This document shows positions 22,256 to 32,726 of a stretch of 64,000 nt of DNA, one piece after another. Under the pieces are notes generated by a model. It saw only the letters and a list, made by a program, of their open reading frames with translations, did not search any database and was not told where the DNA came from. Origin of the DNA: Phragmites australis (Eukaryota > Streptophyta > Magnoliopsida > Poales > Poaceae); NCBI RefSeq assembly GCF_958298935.1, contig NC_084932.1, positions 8,039,501-8,103,500 of the forward strand. Reading direction: 5' to 3'. Numbering within the stretch: position 1 is the first letter of the stretch; each line of letters starts with the position of its first letter. The position numbers and the translations under genes were made by a program.

Positions 22256-23142
22256 TTACATGTCAAGTTTCATTACAACAAGGATAAGGAGTTTAAGATT
22301 TCTTGTTAATCGAATGGTCCGAACTCTGCCCTTTCTTATTGGTTGAAGAAAACGAGAGAGACGATCCAATTTCATTGAACTTGTCGGTGTCACTAATGAT
22401 TTGGTCATTGATGAACCTGACAAGTTATTCTTTAAGTGCATTGATTTCAATAGGCATGAGATGATCTCTGGACAGCTTGAGGAGCTGCAATTTGAAGAAT
22501 TGAAGAAATCAGTCCATATGAACACGTATCAGACCTGAAAATTAGTCATCAATATGTATACCGCCTATCTCAGGATCGGCCGTCTGGAGCGATGCATCTA
22601 CGTTGAATCCGTGCATGAATTCCATTACATAAGAACCACATAAATTATTGCTCGGGCCCTGCTTCCTATAAGGAAAGTCATGTCAGACTATCCATTCTTT
22701 TGTGTATGGCCTATGTCTAACACTCTTCTTGATGTATCATTGGTACACTCTGTATTTGTTCGATACATTTTCTCAAATAATATATAAATAGTGTCATCCC
22801 CGTGGAGGAAATCTCGATCCTTGATTCTAGCCTCGAACATTTGTCTACCTCCCTCGACTCCTTCATGTACTACGCATGAAATTTCTGAAGTTAATATGTC
22901 AGTTTGTCCCACATGTCTGGTGCCACCAACAGTTTGCCCAGCTTAAATTGACATCTCTCGGCTGCTTTTGGTGCAGACTCGTCTAGAAATTGCTCTTTTG
23001 TTATTTTGGCATCTACAAGAAATATTTCTAAATTCTTTTCCTGTAGTACCTGTTCGATGGAAGACTGCTGCAAGTATTTCTTGCTTTTGATGCGCACGTA
23101 GTCTGATTTAGTTTTACGCCCAACATGTTTGACCATCTTCAA
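22256..23142 (-). pseudogene. CACTA Ulp1-related ORF remnant (C-terminal region)
   Basis: The frame at 22891-23142 reads KKYLQQSSIEQVLQEKNLEI and ends KLGKLLVAPDMWDKLTY. After frameshifts, YMKEGVEGGRQMFEARIKDR and GDDTIYILFEKMY follow (22688-22912). This order (LPxxMRxLHxWYM..., then the Y-I-x-F-x-x-L/M-Y block) resembles the segment before the Ulp1 peptidase domain of CACTA second ORFs. The part nearest the left end (about 22300-22600) has IEINALKE and NKKGQSSDHS with several stops. The catalytic His/Asp/Cys blocks are not visible, so it is inactive. Confidence 0.55.
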
Positions 23143-23359
23143 GAAAAACCCGTTTCTACACGGATTGGTATTTTCTTCTCAGGCTCTGACTTCTAAAAGA
23201 ATTTGTTGACACTGGTGTCCACTATCGCTCTCCTTTCCTCTTCGGTCATCTCAGAAGGCAACTTCTTAGGTGCTGCTACCTTCTTAGGTGCCTTTGCTTC
23301 TGCGATCAAGCCGACTTCTAAGATGAAGTTAAATTCTTAGACTATGCACGTGTTGTCAA

Positions 23360-23500
23360 CTTCGGAGGGGGAGGAGTTAGTTCTCTTGGTGACGGTGGAG
23401 CTGACTTTGGAGGGGGATGAGTTGGCTCTCTTGGTGGCGGTGGTGCTGACTTTGGAGGAGGAGGAGTTGGCTCTCTTGGTGGTGACTTGCGTGAGGGAGG
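23360..23500 (-). repeat. 45-bp tandem repeat coding for a 15-residue unit
   Basis: Three units start at about 23364, 23409 and 23454 (period 45 bp). On the minus strand they read TKRANSSSSKV, TKRANSSPSKV and TKRTNSSPSEV with short linkers: a Lys/Arg-Ser/Pro-rich low-complexity region. The period is a multiple of three, so repeat expansion keeps frame. It lies in the CACTA gene between the Ulp1-related part and the transposase-associated domain. Confidence 0.75.
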
Positions 23501-23955
23501 AGTTGTATATCTTCTTGGTGACGGTGGCAGTCACAGTGACCATGGAGAAGTTAGAGATCTTCTATGTGGTGGGTCCAATCCGCATCTTCAAACACTATGT
23601 AGCACTTATGCCATAGAACGAAGCCTCCTACGTTTGATCCATGCCACTTGGAACTCGTCTCTCCGAGGTAATCCATGTCAATCTTATGGTACAACCTTCA
23701 CACGGAGTCCACGTGGACCTTGGCGTATCTCTGTGGTATCGGGAGATGGTTGAAGAGAGCCTCTTCCATGCATTGCTCGACCTGCCCCATAGCCACCGTG
23801 GTGGTAATGTTCAAGGTGGGCACAACAAGCTTTCACACTTTGCTTTCTGTGATGTCGTCCACGGGGTAACGGGCCAATTCTTCTTCTGCAAACCCCGCGG
23901 ATGCGCAGCTACTCCGACGACTACCAGGGCTCACAACATTATCTTTGGCTTGCTA

Positions 23956-24207
23956 CTACCTGTTTCCTTGTAGAAATGCTTCTTTAATTTTGGCTTCTAT
24001 CATATGTCGCTCTTGTACTAGTTTTTGTCGTACTAAAGCCAGTAGCTCTTCTAATTCTTCTCTCTTTCTCTTTTGACTCCTGTAACTTTCAGTGGCTTCT
24101 GGGAATCCTGCTTTCCAAGGCACCACACCCTTACCTCTGGTGCGACTTGGGTGCTCCTTGGTTCCTAGTGCCAAGGTCAGCTGGCCTTTCTCCCTTTTTA
24201 GCCTCAA
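23956..24207 (-). pseudogene. CACTA Transposase_24-like coiled-coil segment
   Basis: The 83-codon frame contains HPSRTRGKGVVPWKAGFPEA, then TESYRSQKRKREELEELLAL and VRQKLVQERHMIEAKIKEA. The H-x-R-G-x-G-x-x-PWKxGFPE...YRSxxR motif followed by a charged helix is characteristic of plant En/Spm ORFs. It lies downstream (minus sense) of the transposase-associated domain at 24391-24687, but the catalytic transposase between them is missing. Confidence 0.65.
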
Positions 24208-24390
24208 AGAGCCTTGGAAAGACTAAGCGTGGGCATCAACAATCCTTTGAGCCACTTCTTGGTCTCTGTTGCTTTTGAAGATTAGGCTGCTCTCTGCTGA
24301 CAAAGTCACCTCTCTCGCGTACAAGTAGTGCTTCGCTCGTTCAATCTAGTTAGCCGTTTGAGGTATGGAACCACTGCGGGTTACTTGTTC

Positions 24391-24687
24391 TTACATCTCT
24401 TCCCACTCATCAATTTTCCTCAAGTACCCACACCCAACATCTTCAAGTTCATCGTGCTCAGTCCAACGCATATAGCTGGTCTTGAAACCCCTACGAATCA
24501 AGTATGCACAAATCTGCTCTATGTTTGAAAACTATTTCTCATTCGTGCAGTTGACACACGGACAACATATATAGTGATCGCCACACTTTATTTTTAGCTT
24601 CTTGTATGCCGCGACAGCCCTCAGAAGAGCCTCAACGCCAACAACAAACCTTGGTCCTCGATCCTTGTACATCCATTATGGGTCCAT
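24391..24687 (-). pseudogene. CACTA transposase-associated domain (Transpos_assoc), one in-frame stop near each third
   Basis: Minus strand from the ATG at 24687: M-D-P-stop-W-M-Y-K-D-R, then RFVVGVEALLRAV, then YICCPCVNCTNEK, a stop, then IEQICAYLIRRGFKTSYMRW and TEHDELEDVGC. The W-M-Y start, the C-C-P-C-x-x-C cluster and the H/Y-L-x-x-x-GF...W-x-x-H block are the signature of the N-terminal DNA-binding-like domain of TNP2-class CACTA transposases. Two premature stops (third codon after Met; after NEK) inactivate it. Confidence 0.85.
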
Positions 24688-25847
24688 CTGCAAATCATTA
24701 TAATTAAACACATTCAACTTATAATTATTAAACATTTCAAAAACTAGAACAAATTCATTGAATTACCTCGCATCTTGATCGGTCCCTATTGGAGGGTCCA
24801 TCTCCTTTCAATACTTGGGCCGGGTTGGGGGACCCGCCTTCCAAAGGCTGCTGTGTCCGGTTGCTACCCATCGGTGGACGTGCTATCCCTAAAACATAAT
24901 ATTCTATCAATTCTGTTAAATTCACTACATTGATTAATGAACAGAGGAAATCCACTAAATTATTCTTTAAATTCAAGACTTTAAAATAAACGCAATCCAC
25001 ATACTAGAAAATTGGAGCTAGATTTTAGGGGCATTTGTAAATACCTCCTTGATTTTTTATTCTTTGCAAGGATGCCACTCAAATGATAGTTCTAGTTATA
25101 TTTTTGCAATTATTTAATGGCAATAACGGTTCGAGTAGTGGTAAATTTGTAATTGTCACTATATTTTAATGTACGACCCATATCTATTTACATGTGACTT
25201 TAATTTACTCTTAAATCATCTACAACGATAAAATTACGATCTTTCTCTAATTTATATCGATATTGGAGCTCTTGCTCATTCCAAAATTCAACACCAAGGA
25301 ACAACCACCTAAATTCAAATCTAGAGCAATCTAGCAACTAAATTCAACTAAGAATCAAATGTACATCATCTCTATACATCTAACAATGATAAAGTTACAA
25401 ACTTTTCCTAAATTAGATCTCAATTACATTTCTAAATCTATAACCATGGAAAAAACATCAACCACCAACCCTTGAGCAATCTAACAAGAAAATCTATCTA
25501 AAAAAGAAATATAGATCATCTTACTAACCTTAGAGCACTTGACTCCTCCAAATCTTGAATCCTCCAACCGTTAAGACATCAAAAATGACGGTCTACACTA
25601 TTCCAGGTGGGCTTGCGGCAGCTCTGTTATGATTGGACTTGAGGGTGGGCTTTTATACTGTAGCAACTATAAGTATTGGTTGGTATATGTAACCGGTACT
25701 GATAGTGACTATCAATGCTGATTCTTAGCGTCTCAGTCGTGGTTCACGTGTGAGAGTTTAAGAACCGACACTGATACATCAATAGTAGCAATTATGTCCG
25801 AGCCGATATTGATAGAGGCGTTAACTATGTAATATTTTGTAGTAGTG

Positions 25848-25979
25848 ACCGCTCAATCGGACAAATTGGTCCATTAGGCTGACTGACGAACGGGTATGGC
25901 TCGGTCATCCTACAGATAGGAGCCCTCGGCAGTAGCACGAAAATTTTCATTTTGCCCCGTTGTTGGTTCGTGCAGGAAT
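25848..25979. other. Short spacer between CACTA element and LTR copy
   Basis: Unassigned 130-bp sequence with no feature seen. Its last bases (gcaggaat) precede the start of homology between the two LTR copies. Confidence 0.3.
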
Positions 25980-27533
25980 TGAACACTGTTTACAACAAAA
26001 TTCCTGTAGAACAAACAAACCGTCGATTCCTTCAATGCGCTGCTCAATTGACAATTTACCAATTGGTAAACATCTTAAATATGGTGGGGTGGTGGAGTAA
26101 TATTCGGCCCACGAGCACACATTTAAAGGCTTATCAATCCATATGTTAAATCTGCGCCACCATCAATTCTCAGATATATATGTCGTTCCTCGGTCATTTG
26201 GTAAAGTTTGCACATGATTTTCCTAGTTCTCCAGACATCGACAACCAACGACATAGGTAGGGCCACTGTCCATCTGCTTACTGGCATCCGCCTATATTTC
26301 ACGTGCTTCTTACGCTCAAATATGTGACACACACAACAATGAGTAGCCTCAGCCCTCTGGAAACCAGCAAAGGCCATGTGTACGGGCAGTACGGGACTGA
26401 TTTAGCATGGGTGCCGGGTTAAGGGACTATTTGGTTTATGCCCAAGTTTACCACGTCAAGTGTGTAGCGAAGTTCGGCTAGAAACTGGAGTCTATGATAT
26501 TTCAGACGACACAGTATAACGAGACGTAATTTTATGACGTGTGTAAGGTGTGAGTGACAAGGTTTGATAGGAAACCAAACAGGACCTGAATAACCATAGC
26601 TGATCGCAGCAGCGTCAGCAGGATCTGTATGTACAGCCATGGATGGTGGCATCATGCAGATTGATTGAATGACTGCTGCTAGTGTTTGGTCTGAGTCTGA
26701 CTGCTCCAGCAACAGCAAGGCAGGCCCTGGCCGTCATCAGACAGTAGACCCAAAAGGTACGTCTGGTTGTTGTGTTATAAATATTGCATGATAGATCGAA
26801 TATAAGATAGGATTTATGTGAAAAAATTTTACGGAAAAAAATTATGTACGTCAATCAGCGATCTTTAGTATACAAGCTATGTACAAACGTAAGGGAATTA
26901 GAATGAGCCGTCTTCTCTTTCTGTACGGCTTACAAGATGTATATATCACTACGTGAAAAAAGGTTAAGGATGACGGGTCATAACGGACATGGGTGACGGG
27001 TCCCGCATCCATCAGCCCGAATGTGTCACTGATGACTAGTCATTGGTGACTGATAAAATCAACAAAATATTAGAGAGTCTTAAAGGAATCGGAGAAAATC
27101 GCCAATCTACTGTGCGCACATAGTGCTGGCCAGTCTAGGCGCGCACAGTAGCAGGCTAGATGGTAATATGACCCGTCATCTATGCGGGGAGACCCTTCAC
27201 TTACAAGATTACCCGTCACTTATTAGTTGTGCAGGGAGACCCATCATCTATGCCATGTTATAGGTAACGGATCGTAATATGACATGTCACATATAACTGG
27301 TACGGGGAGACCCATCTCCTATGACTAGGTTATAAATAATGGCTATAGTTATAACCCATCACCTATATTATAAGTGACGGGAGTATTATAACACGTAACT
27401 TATGACCTACAATCAATGATAGGTCTATGCTTGGTCCCGACCCAAGGCTATATAAATAACGGGTTGTATATGGCATTAAATCGTGTCTCTTTTATCTATT
27501 TTTTACGTAGTATATACGGTGGACAAGAAGACT
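25980..27533 (-). mobile_element. Partial Tork-type copia LTR, copy 1 (carries a CACTA miniature element)
   Basis: From tgaacactgtttacaac at 25980 to ggtggacaagaagact at 27533 this matches 27534-28516 base for base over long stretches, apart from the 566-bp insertion at 26947-27512 and several indels. It lacks the last part of the LTR (cgagtctaatatag...ttcaaca). It keeps about 100 bp around 26670-26770 that copy 2 has lost. It abuts copy 2 directly, giving a head-to-tail partial LTR. Confidence 0.8.
26947..27512. mobile_element. CACTA-like miniature element (566 bp) with 3-bp target duplication
   Basis: The left end is CACTACGTGAAAAA. The reverse complement of the right end (27499-27512) is TACTACGTAAAAAA. 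The flanks are tat on both sides (26944-26946 and 27513-27515). Copy 2 of the LTR has an uninterrupted site, gatgtatatatagggtgg (about 28463-28480), which fixes the insertion boundaries. Internal repeats of the gggagacccatc and gtgacgggt type resemble CACTA subterminal repeats. There is no coding capacity. Confidence 0.85.
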
Positions 27534-27721
27534 TGAACACTGTTTACAACAAAATTCCTGTAGAACAAACAAACCGTCGATTTCTTCAATGCGCTCTGAA
27601 TTGAAAAATTACCAATTGGTAAACACCTTAAATATGGTGGCGTGGTGGAGTATTCGGCCCACGAGCACACATTTTAAGGCTTATAAATCCATACGTTAAA
27701 TCTGCGCCACCATCGATTCTC

Positions 27722-27775
<54 letters not shown>

Positions 27776-28580
27776 CCTCGGTCATTTGGTTAAGTTCGCA
27801 CATGCTCTTCCAAGTTCTCGAGACATCGACAACCAACGACATAAATAGTCACAGGTAGGGCCACTGTCCATCTGCTTACTGGCATCCGCCTAGATTTCAT
27901 GTGCTTCTTACGCCGAAATATGTGACACACACAACGAGGAGTAGCCTCAGCCCTCTCCAAACCATCAGAGGCCATGTGAATGGGCAGTACGGGACTGATT
28001 TAGCATGGGTGCTGGGTTAAGTAAGGGACTCTTAGGTTTATGCGCAAGTTTAGCACGCCAAGTGTGTAGCGAAGTTTGGCTAGAAACTGAGTCTATGATA
28101 TTTAAGACGTTACAGTATAACGAGATGTAATTTTGATATTAAACCAAACGCAGATTCAAAATCCATGGCATTAGGTGTGAGTGGCAAGGTTTGGAAGGAA
28201 ACCAAATAGGACCTAAATAACCATAGCTGATCGCAGCAGCGTCAGCTGGTTACGCACGTACAGCCATGTATGGTGGCATCATGCAGATTGTTGTTCTGTT
28301 ATAAATATTGCATGACAGATCGAATATGCGATAAGATTTTTATATGAAAAATCCTTATGAGAAAAATTCACGGACGCCAATCAGCGATCTTTAGTATATG
28401 AGTTGTGTATAAACGTAAGGTAATTAGAATGAGCCATCTTCTCTTCCTGTATGGACTACAAGATGTATATATAGGGTGGACAAAAGAAACTCGAGTCTAA
28501 TATAGATAGATCCAGAACATGCGTGGGCCAAACATGCATCCCTAACATGCCCAATTAGGAATTCAGATCATATTTCAACA
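27534..28580 (-). mobile_element. 3' LTR of Tork-type copia element, copy 2
   Basis: On the minus strand it starts TGTTGAAATATGATCTG at 28580, right after the pol region and a purine-rich stretch (aaggtgaaatt), and ends CAGTGTTCA at 27534, about 1.05 kb. A third, partial copy of its 5' region lies at 32225-32500. It contains an expanded AT microsatellite and a deletion relative to copy 1. Confidence 0.75.
27724..27772. repeat. AT dinucleotide microsatellite (about 24 units)
   Basis: The run is pure (AT)n. The matching position in LTR copy 1 (about 26165) has only four or five AT units before gtcgttcctcgg, so the array expanded after the LTR copies separated. Confidence 0.95.
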
Positions 28581-28599
28581 AATTTCACCTTGATATGAC

Positions 28600-29975
28600 T
28601 TCCATCTTATAGCAAATGAAGAATCATCAATGAACTTCCTTCAATAATAAATATCATTAGTGCCAAAAGTGTCTAAGATTTATACCGTAACACCATAGGA
28701 ACTAGCTTTGTCATTATATCAGTAAGATCATCATGAGTACTTAGCTTACATACTTTAATATCACCTTGAGCCATGACACCTCAAATGTGATGATACCTCA
28801 CTTTATGTGCTTAATTATTTCATCAAAAATCTGATCTTTTATAAGACAAATAGCACTATGACTATCACATAACATAGTAATGCAAGAATCATCTCTACAA
28901 AGCTCAGTTTATAAATCTCTTAAACAAATAGCTTATTTGCATGCTTCAGAAATAACCATATATTAAACTTTAGTAGTTTATAAAGAACAGTAGCCTGCAA
29001 AACTTACTTTCCAACTAACAACACAATTACCAATGGTGAAAACATGACCTGTGAGAGATCGCCTCTTATCCAAATCACCAGTATAATCATAGTCAACATA
29101 ATCAACATGTTCATCTCCAGATTTTTCAAACTGCAAATAAGCATTAGAAGTACCATGCAAATATCTAATAATCCACCAAACAGCTTTCCAATGTTCTTTG
29201 CTAAAATTAGCCATGTATCTACTGACAACACGAATGCATGAGATAAATCAGGACGAAAACAAACCATGTCATACATAAGTGAACCAACTTCACGTGAATA
29301 TTGCATTCTAGATATGTACTCAATATCATAATCTGACTTAGGATATAAAACTGAAGATAATTTGAAATATGTAGCTAATGGAGTACTAACTGATTTTGCA
29401 TCATGCATATTGAAATGACAAAGGACCTTTTCAATACAACATTTCTGGCTAAGGTATAACTTGTCAGATTTCCCCTCTCTAATGATCTCTATACCAAAAA
29501 TTTTCTTTGTCGCACATAAATCCTTCATCTCAAATTCATTACTCAACTGTGCTTTTAATTTGGCTATTTCTGATTTATCTTTTGCAGCAATCAATATATC
29601 ATAGAGAAGCAAATAAATAGTTGAACAATTAACAATGATAAACACATCTATCATAATTAGAATGCTTAAAACTATTAGAGAGCATAAACGAATCAAATCT
29701 TTTGTAGCACTCTCTACAAGATTGCTTCAAGCCATAAAGAGATTTCTTCAATCTATAGGTAAGATTTTCTTTTCCAGGAACAACAAAACTTTCAGGTTGA
29801 TCCATATAAATATCTTCGTCTAACTCCCTATGTAAGAATATGATTTTAAAATCTAATTGCTCAAGTTCATAATCATTTATAGCAACAATACTAAGTAAAG
29901 TGCGAGTAGAACTATGCTATACAACAGGGTAAATACATCATTATGGAATCTGGCTATAATATTTAGCAACCAACC
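28600..29975 (-). pseudogene. pol: Tork-type Ty1/copia pol (RT and RNase H), 5'-truncated and frameshifted
   Basis: Minus-strand order: about 29830-29700 reads DEDIYMDQPESFVVPGKENL, then YRLKKSLYGLKQSCR (RT); 29004-29696 gives LLLYDILIAAKDKSEIAKLK, where the usual YVDD is damaged, then NEFEMKDLCATKKIFGIEI and LYLSQKCCIEKVL; 28978-29214 gives EHWKAVWWIIRYLHGTSNAY and SLTGHVFTIGNCVVSWK (RNase H). A decayed final segment reads SHSAICLIKDQIFDE. The pattern fits the Tork/Tnt1 group. Upstream RT, integrase and gag are lost where another LTR begins at 29976. Confidence 0.88.
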
Positions 29976-30481
29976 TGTCGAAGATTAGTTCTCGATAATG
30001 TGTTTGTAAATTGACTGGGTACCTTCGAGTGCAGAGATTGATTACGAAATGAGACACATGATGTATACAAGTTCGGGCCCTCAATTGGAGTAATACCCTA
30101 CATCTTGTGGGGATGTTGCTACTAAAGTTTCCGAGTATCTCCTCTGCTAGGGTCTTGATGCTTGCATCCCTTCCTTTTTTTCCTTCTCCCCCAGCCTTTC
30201 CGCCTTATATAGGGGTGATGTACCGACTCCTATCCAGCCGTAGTCGATAGGGAGTTATCTTTCTTGACGTCCAAGTAGATAGATCTGTTTTGGATGCTAA
30301 TCATTCCAAGTTGGGTAACCAATCTAGACCTTCCTAGTATGTACTTACTTGATTCCGAGTGTATTAGGTACTACTGATTTGGTTCCATGATATCTGAAGC
30401 TGCCTAATATGTGTTGTACATACCCTGTCTGTGTATGGTATATTCCTTATGCGTATATACCCTATAGTTAGATATTCGACA
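29976..30481 (+). mobile_element. 506-bp LTR of a Transposase_28-class gypsy-like element
   Basis: The ends form a perfect short inverted repeat: TGTCGAA at 29976 and TTCGACA ending at 30481. It interrupts the copia pol described just before it. The sequence after the LTR (gtagcctccaaactctaccc) is of the gtagcccccgag type known behind this class of LTR in grasses rather than a standard tRNA primer site. The matching 3' LTR was not found. Confidence 0.7.
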
Positions 30482-31004
30482 GTAGCCTCCAAACTCTACC
30501 CAGGAGGAGGGGTTTTCATAAGCTCCCACTCGAGTGCCACCAAGTTTAAGCTTGGTCGATTAAATTGGATCAGACTTATAGTCGAAAGAATTGAGCATGG
30601 ACGGATCCTTCCTCGAGTATCGAGTGGATGCTCAGTCCGGTCAAGTGCCCTGCTACTAACTTCACTCGAGACTTGAAGAAAAAGATTAAAGAACTAAACT
30701 GATCGACACCTGACTCTAAGTAGAGTTAAAAAAAACCTTTCAAAATTTGAAACGACGGGTATATATGCATTTAATACGGGCAGAAGGGCGTGCAGAGATT
30801 CACATGTCATCATCATACCTCTTTTCGCACCGCTTGAAGCGTTGTAAAGATGGGAGTGGTTGAAGAGACGGTAAATTTTTTATTATTTACCAGTATGAAC
30901 CAGACTTGTAGCGGCCATTCCTCGCCATTGTCACCGGTCTTCTTGCACAAGCCCCTCGGCTTTCTCTGCCCCAACACACAACACTGCCAAAAGAAATTCA
31001 GATC

Positions 31005-31690
31005 CATGGATCCTAGTTCATCTCCGAAGATCTCGTCTCCCTTTTCGCTGGAGAAGCGATTAGACGTAGAAGCTGTCGGTGCCTCAGTATGACGAATCGC
31101 GGTTCATGATCGAGGCCTGGACACCCTCGGTGATGCAAGAGTCACGGCTAGGGGAACTTGAAGCAGAAGGAGTGGTGCCACCACACAGTCTGGTTGAATG
31201 GAGGATGACATCTAGTGAGAGATTCCCTTCCAGCAAAATTGAGCATGAGTTTGTAGTTTTCGAATCGTTCTTCTGTTGCGGATTCAACATCCCTCCTTCC
31301 AAATTTCTTCTCAATGTGCTTGATCGGTATCAAATTGAGCTTCACCACCTGAACCCCAACTCTGTAACCATGCTTAGTGCTTTTGTCCACTTGTGTGAGG
31401 CTTTCCTTGGCATCAAGCCAAGTTTAAATCTTTTCCAGTACTTTTATAAACTAAAGAGGATTACGGAGAATAAATGTGTTGGGAGGTGTGGTTTCTAATT
31501 GATGAGTGGAATGAAGAATTCCTATATCTTAGTTCCCCTAACCTCCTCTTGGTCGAAAGGATTGGAAAAAACTTTGGTTTTATGTCTCCAATCCTGACCC
31601 AATTGGTGTACTTAGCAATTTCTCCTCGATTGACATTAGAGCTGACATCAACATGTGGGACGATGCGGTTTTCTTAGCTAGATCGGGTTG
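31005..31690 (+). pseudogene. 'Putative gypsy type transposon' protein (Transposase_28), frameshifted
   Basis: A first frame from the ATG at 31005 (MDPSSSPKISSPFSLEKRLD) stops at about 31090; the next frame continues as DESRFMIEAWTPSVMQESRL, GELEAEGVVPPHSLVEWRM, FVVFESFFCCGFNIPPSKFL and ELHHLNPNSVTMLSAFVHLC, then EAFLGIKPSLNLFQYFY. This is the conserved N-terminal block of the Transposase_28 family, found on Tat-like gypsy elements of grasses. A third frame (from 31474) has HWFLIDEWNEEF-like residues. Frameshifts make it a pseudogene. It belongs with the LTR at 29976-30481. The domain's molecular role is not established. Confidence 0.85.
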
Positions 31691-32224
31691 TGGCTAGCAG
31701 GATCTTCTATGGCTGGGGTCTATGTTGTATATTGTGTGGCACTAACGGTAGATCAGGCCGGTGCGATGGTGGCGACCTGTGAACGATGGTGCGATGTCGG
31801 TGGCCAGTGAACAGCGATGCATCAAGACCGAGTGGTAGCTAGCGAGTGGTGGCCGTACGATGGCGTGTGGAGATGCCGACGAGAGGGAAGACCGACGGTG
31901 AGGCCCACCGGGTGGCAACTGACAGTGATGTTGGCGAGACGGTAGCAACAAAATGACAAGCCAGAGTGGCGGTGCGAGCACGTAGTCGGGGTTGCGGTGA
32001 GAGGCGCGCGGGCGGATCATGTCAAATCTTCTGGCGATGGCCAAGCGTGGTTGGAGACCGTGGTTGGTGGTAGTGAGAACCGGAGGTGCGCGTGCGAGGA
32101 TATCGATGGATGAACAATGCAGCAACGCGATGAATAGTGCGGTTGATGAAAAGTAGATCAAACTCGAACCGACCTAGATTAGTCTTTCTTCTCGTCTCTC
32201 ATGTCGGTTTGACTTTGATACGAC
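31691..32224. other. Unassigned GC-rich stretch
   Basis: The left part (31740-32160) is GC-rich; an open frame of 139 codons on the minus strand has no domain and strongly biased composition, so it is not annotated. No repeat boundary was identified. Confidence 0.3.
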
Positions 32225-32500
32225 TTATTATAAATATAGCACGACCGATTGAACACGAGACAATATTTTTACATAAAAAACACTTACGAGAAACAACTAT
32301 GGGCGTCAATTGGTGATATTAATGAGTTGTGTACAAACACATGAGAATTACAATGAGCCATCTTCGCTTTCCGTGCAGCAGATAAGATGCATAAATAGGG
32401 TAGATAAAGGAGATTTGAGTCTAATATGAATAAATTCAGAAAATAGACTAAACAGACGTTGCTAGCGAGATCAATTAGAAATTTGGATCATATTTCAACA
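32225..32500 (-). mobile_element. Third, partial copy of the Tork-type LTR
   Basis: It aligns with 28300-28580 over about 280 bp (ttataaatatagcacgac; gggcgtcaattggtgat; gagccatcttcgctttccgt; ggatcatatttcaaca), sharing the terminus ttcaaca. It is more diverged than copies 1 and 2 are from each other and lies just downstream of the LOG-like gene. Confidence 0.7.
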
Positions 32501-32643
32501 TCTTGTCCAATAACCAATGCTGTACATATCTATTGACACCCATTTTGGAAATTCAATAGGTTGACATATTTGTGGCTGCGATGTTTGGCATTTTTTTTCT
32601 TCAATACATGCAACTCCACAGCGAATAGAGTCTAGACCTACAT

Positions 32644-32649
32644 TTTATT
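32644..32649 (-). terminator. Candidate poly(A) signal AATAAA of the LOG-like gene
   Basis: AATAAA on the minus strand, about 78 bases after the stop codon at 32727-32729. A (CT)n/(CA)n microsatellite at 32704-32727 lies between, in the 3' untranslated region. Confidence 0.5.
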
Positions 32650-32726
32650 TTAAATAAACAGCACGTACGGCCGTCCTCTCTTGCAAGCGGGTCACTCAAC
32701 ATCGCTCTCTCTCTCTCTCACACACA

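Larger units (their letters stand above)
21756..25847 (-). mobile_element. Complete CACTA deletion derivative (about 4.1 kb)
   Basis: The left end is CACTACTACAGAAA at 21756 and the right end tattttgtagtagtg at 25847; the reverse complement of the latter, CACTACTACAAAATA, pairs with the left. Subterminal repeats of the (a)tcagtgtcggtt / actgatag type occupy 21770-21990 and 25660-25830. The 3-bp flanks are acc on both sides if one extra C at the left junction is allowed (21752-21754 and 25848-25850). Minus-strand coding remnants keep the N-terminal transposase-associated domain and a Ulp1-related region, but no central catalytic transposase domain was found. Confidence 0.85.

Noticed and set aside
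31742..32161. 139-codon minus-strand frame
   Set aside because: Arg/His/Ser/Pro-rich product of GC-rich DNA with no motif and no exon context.
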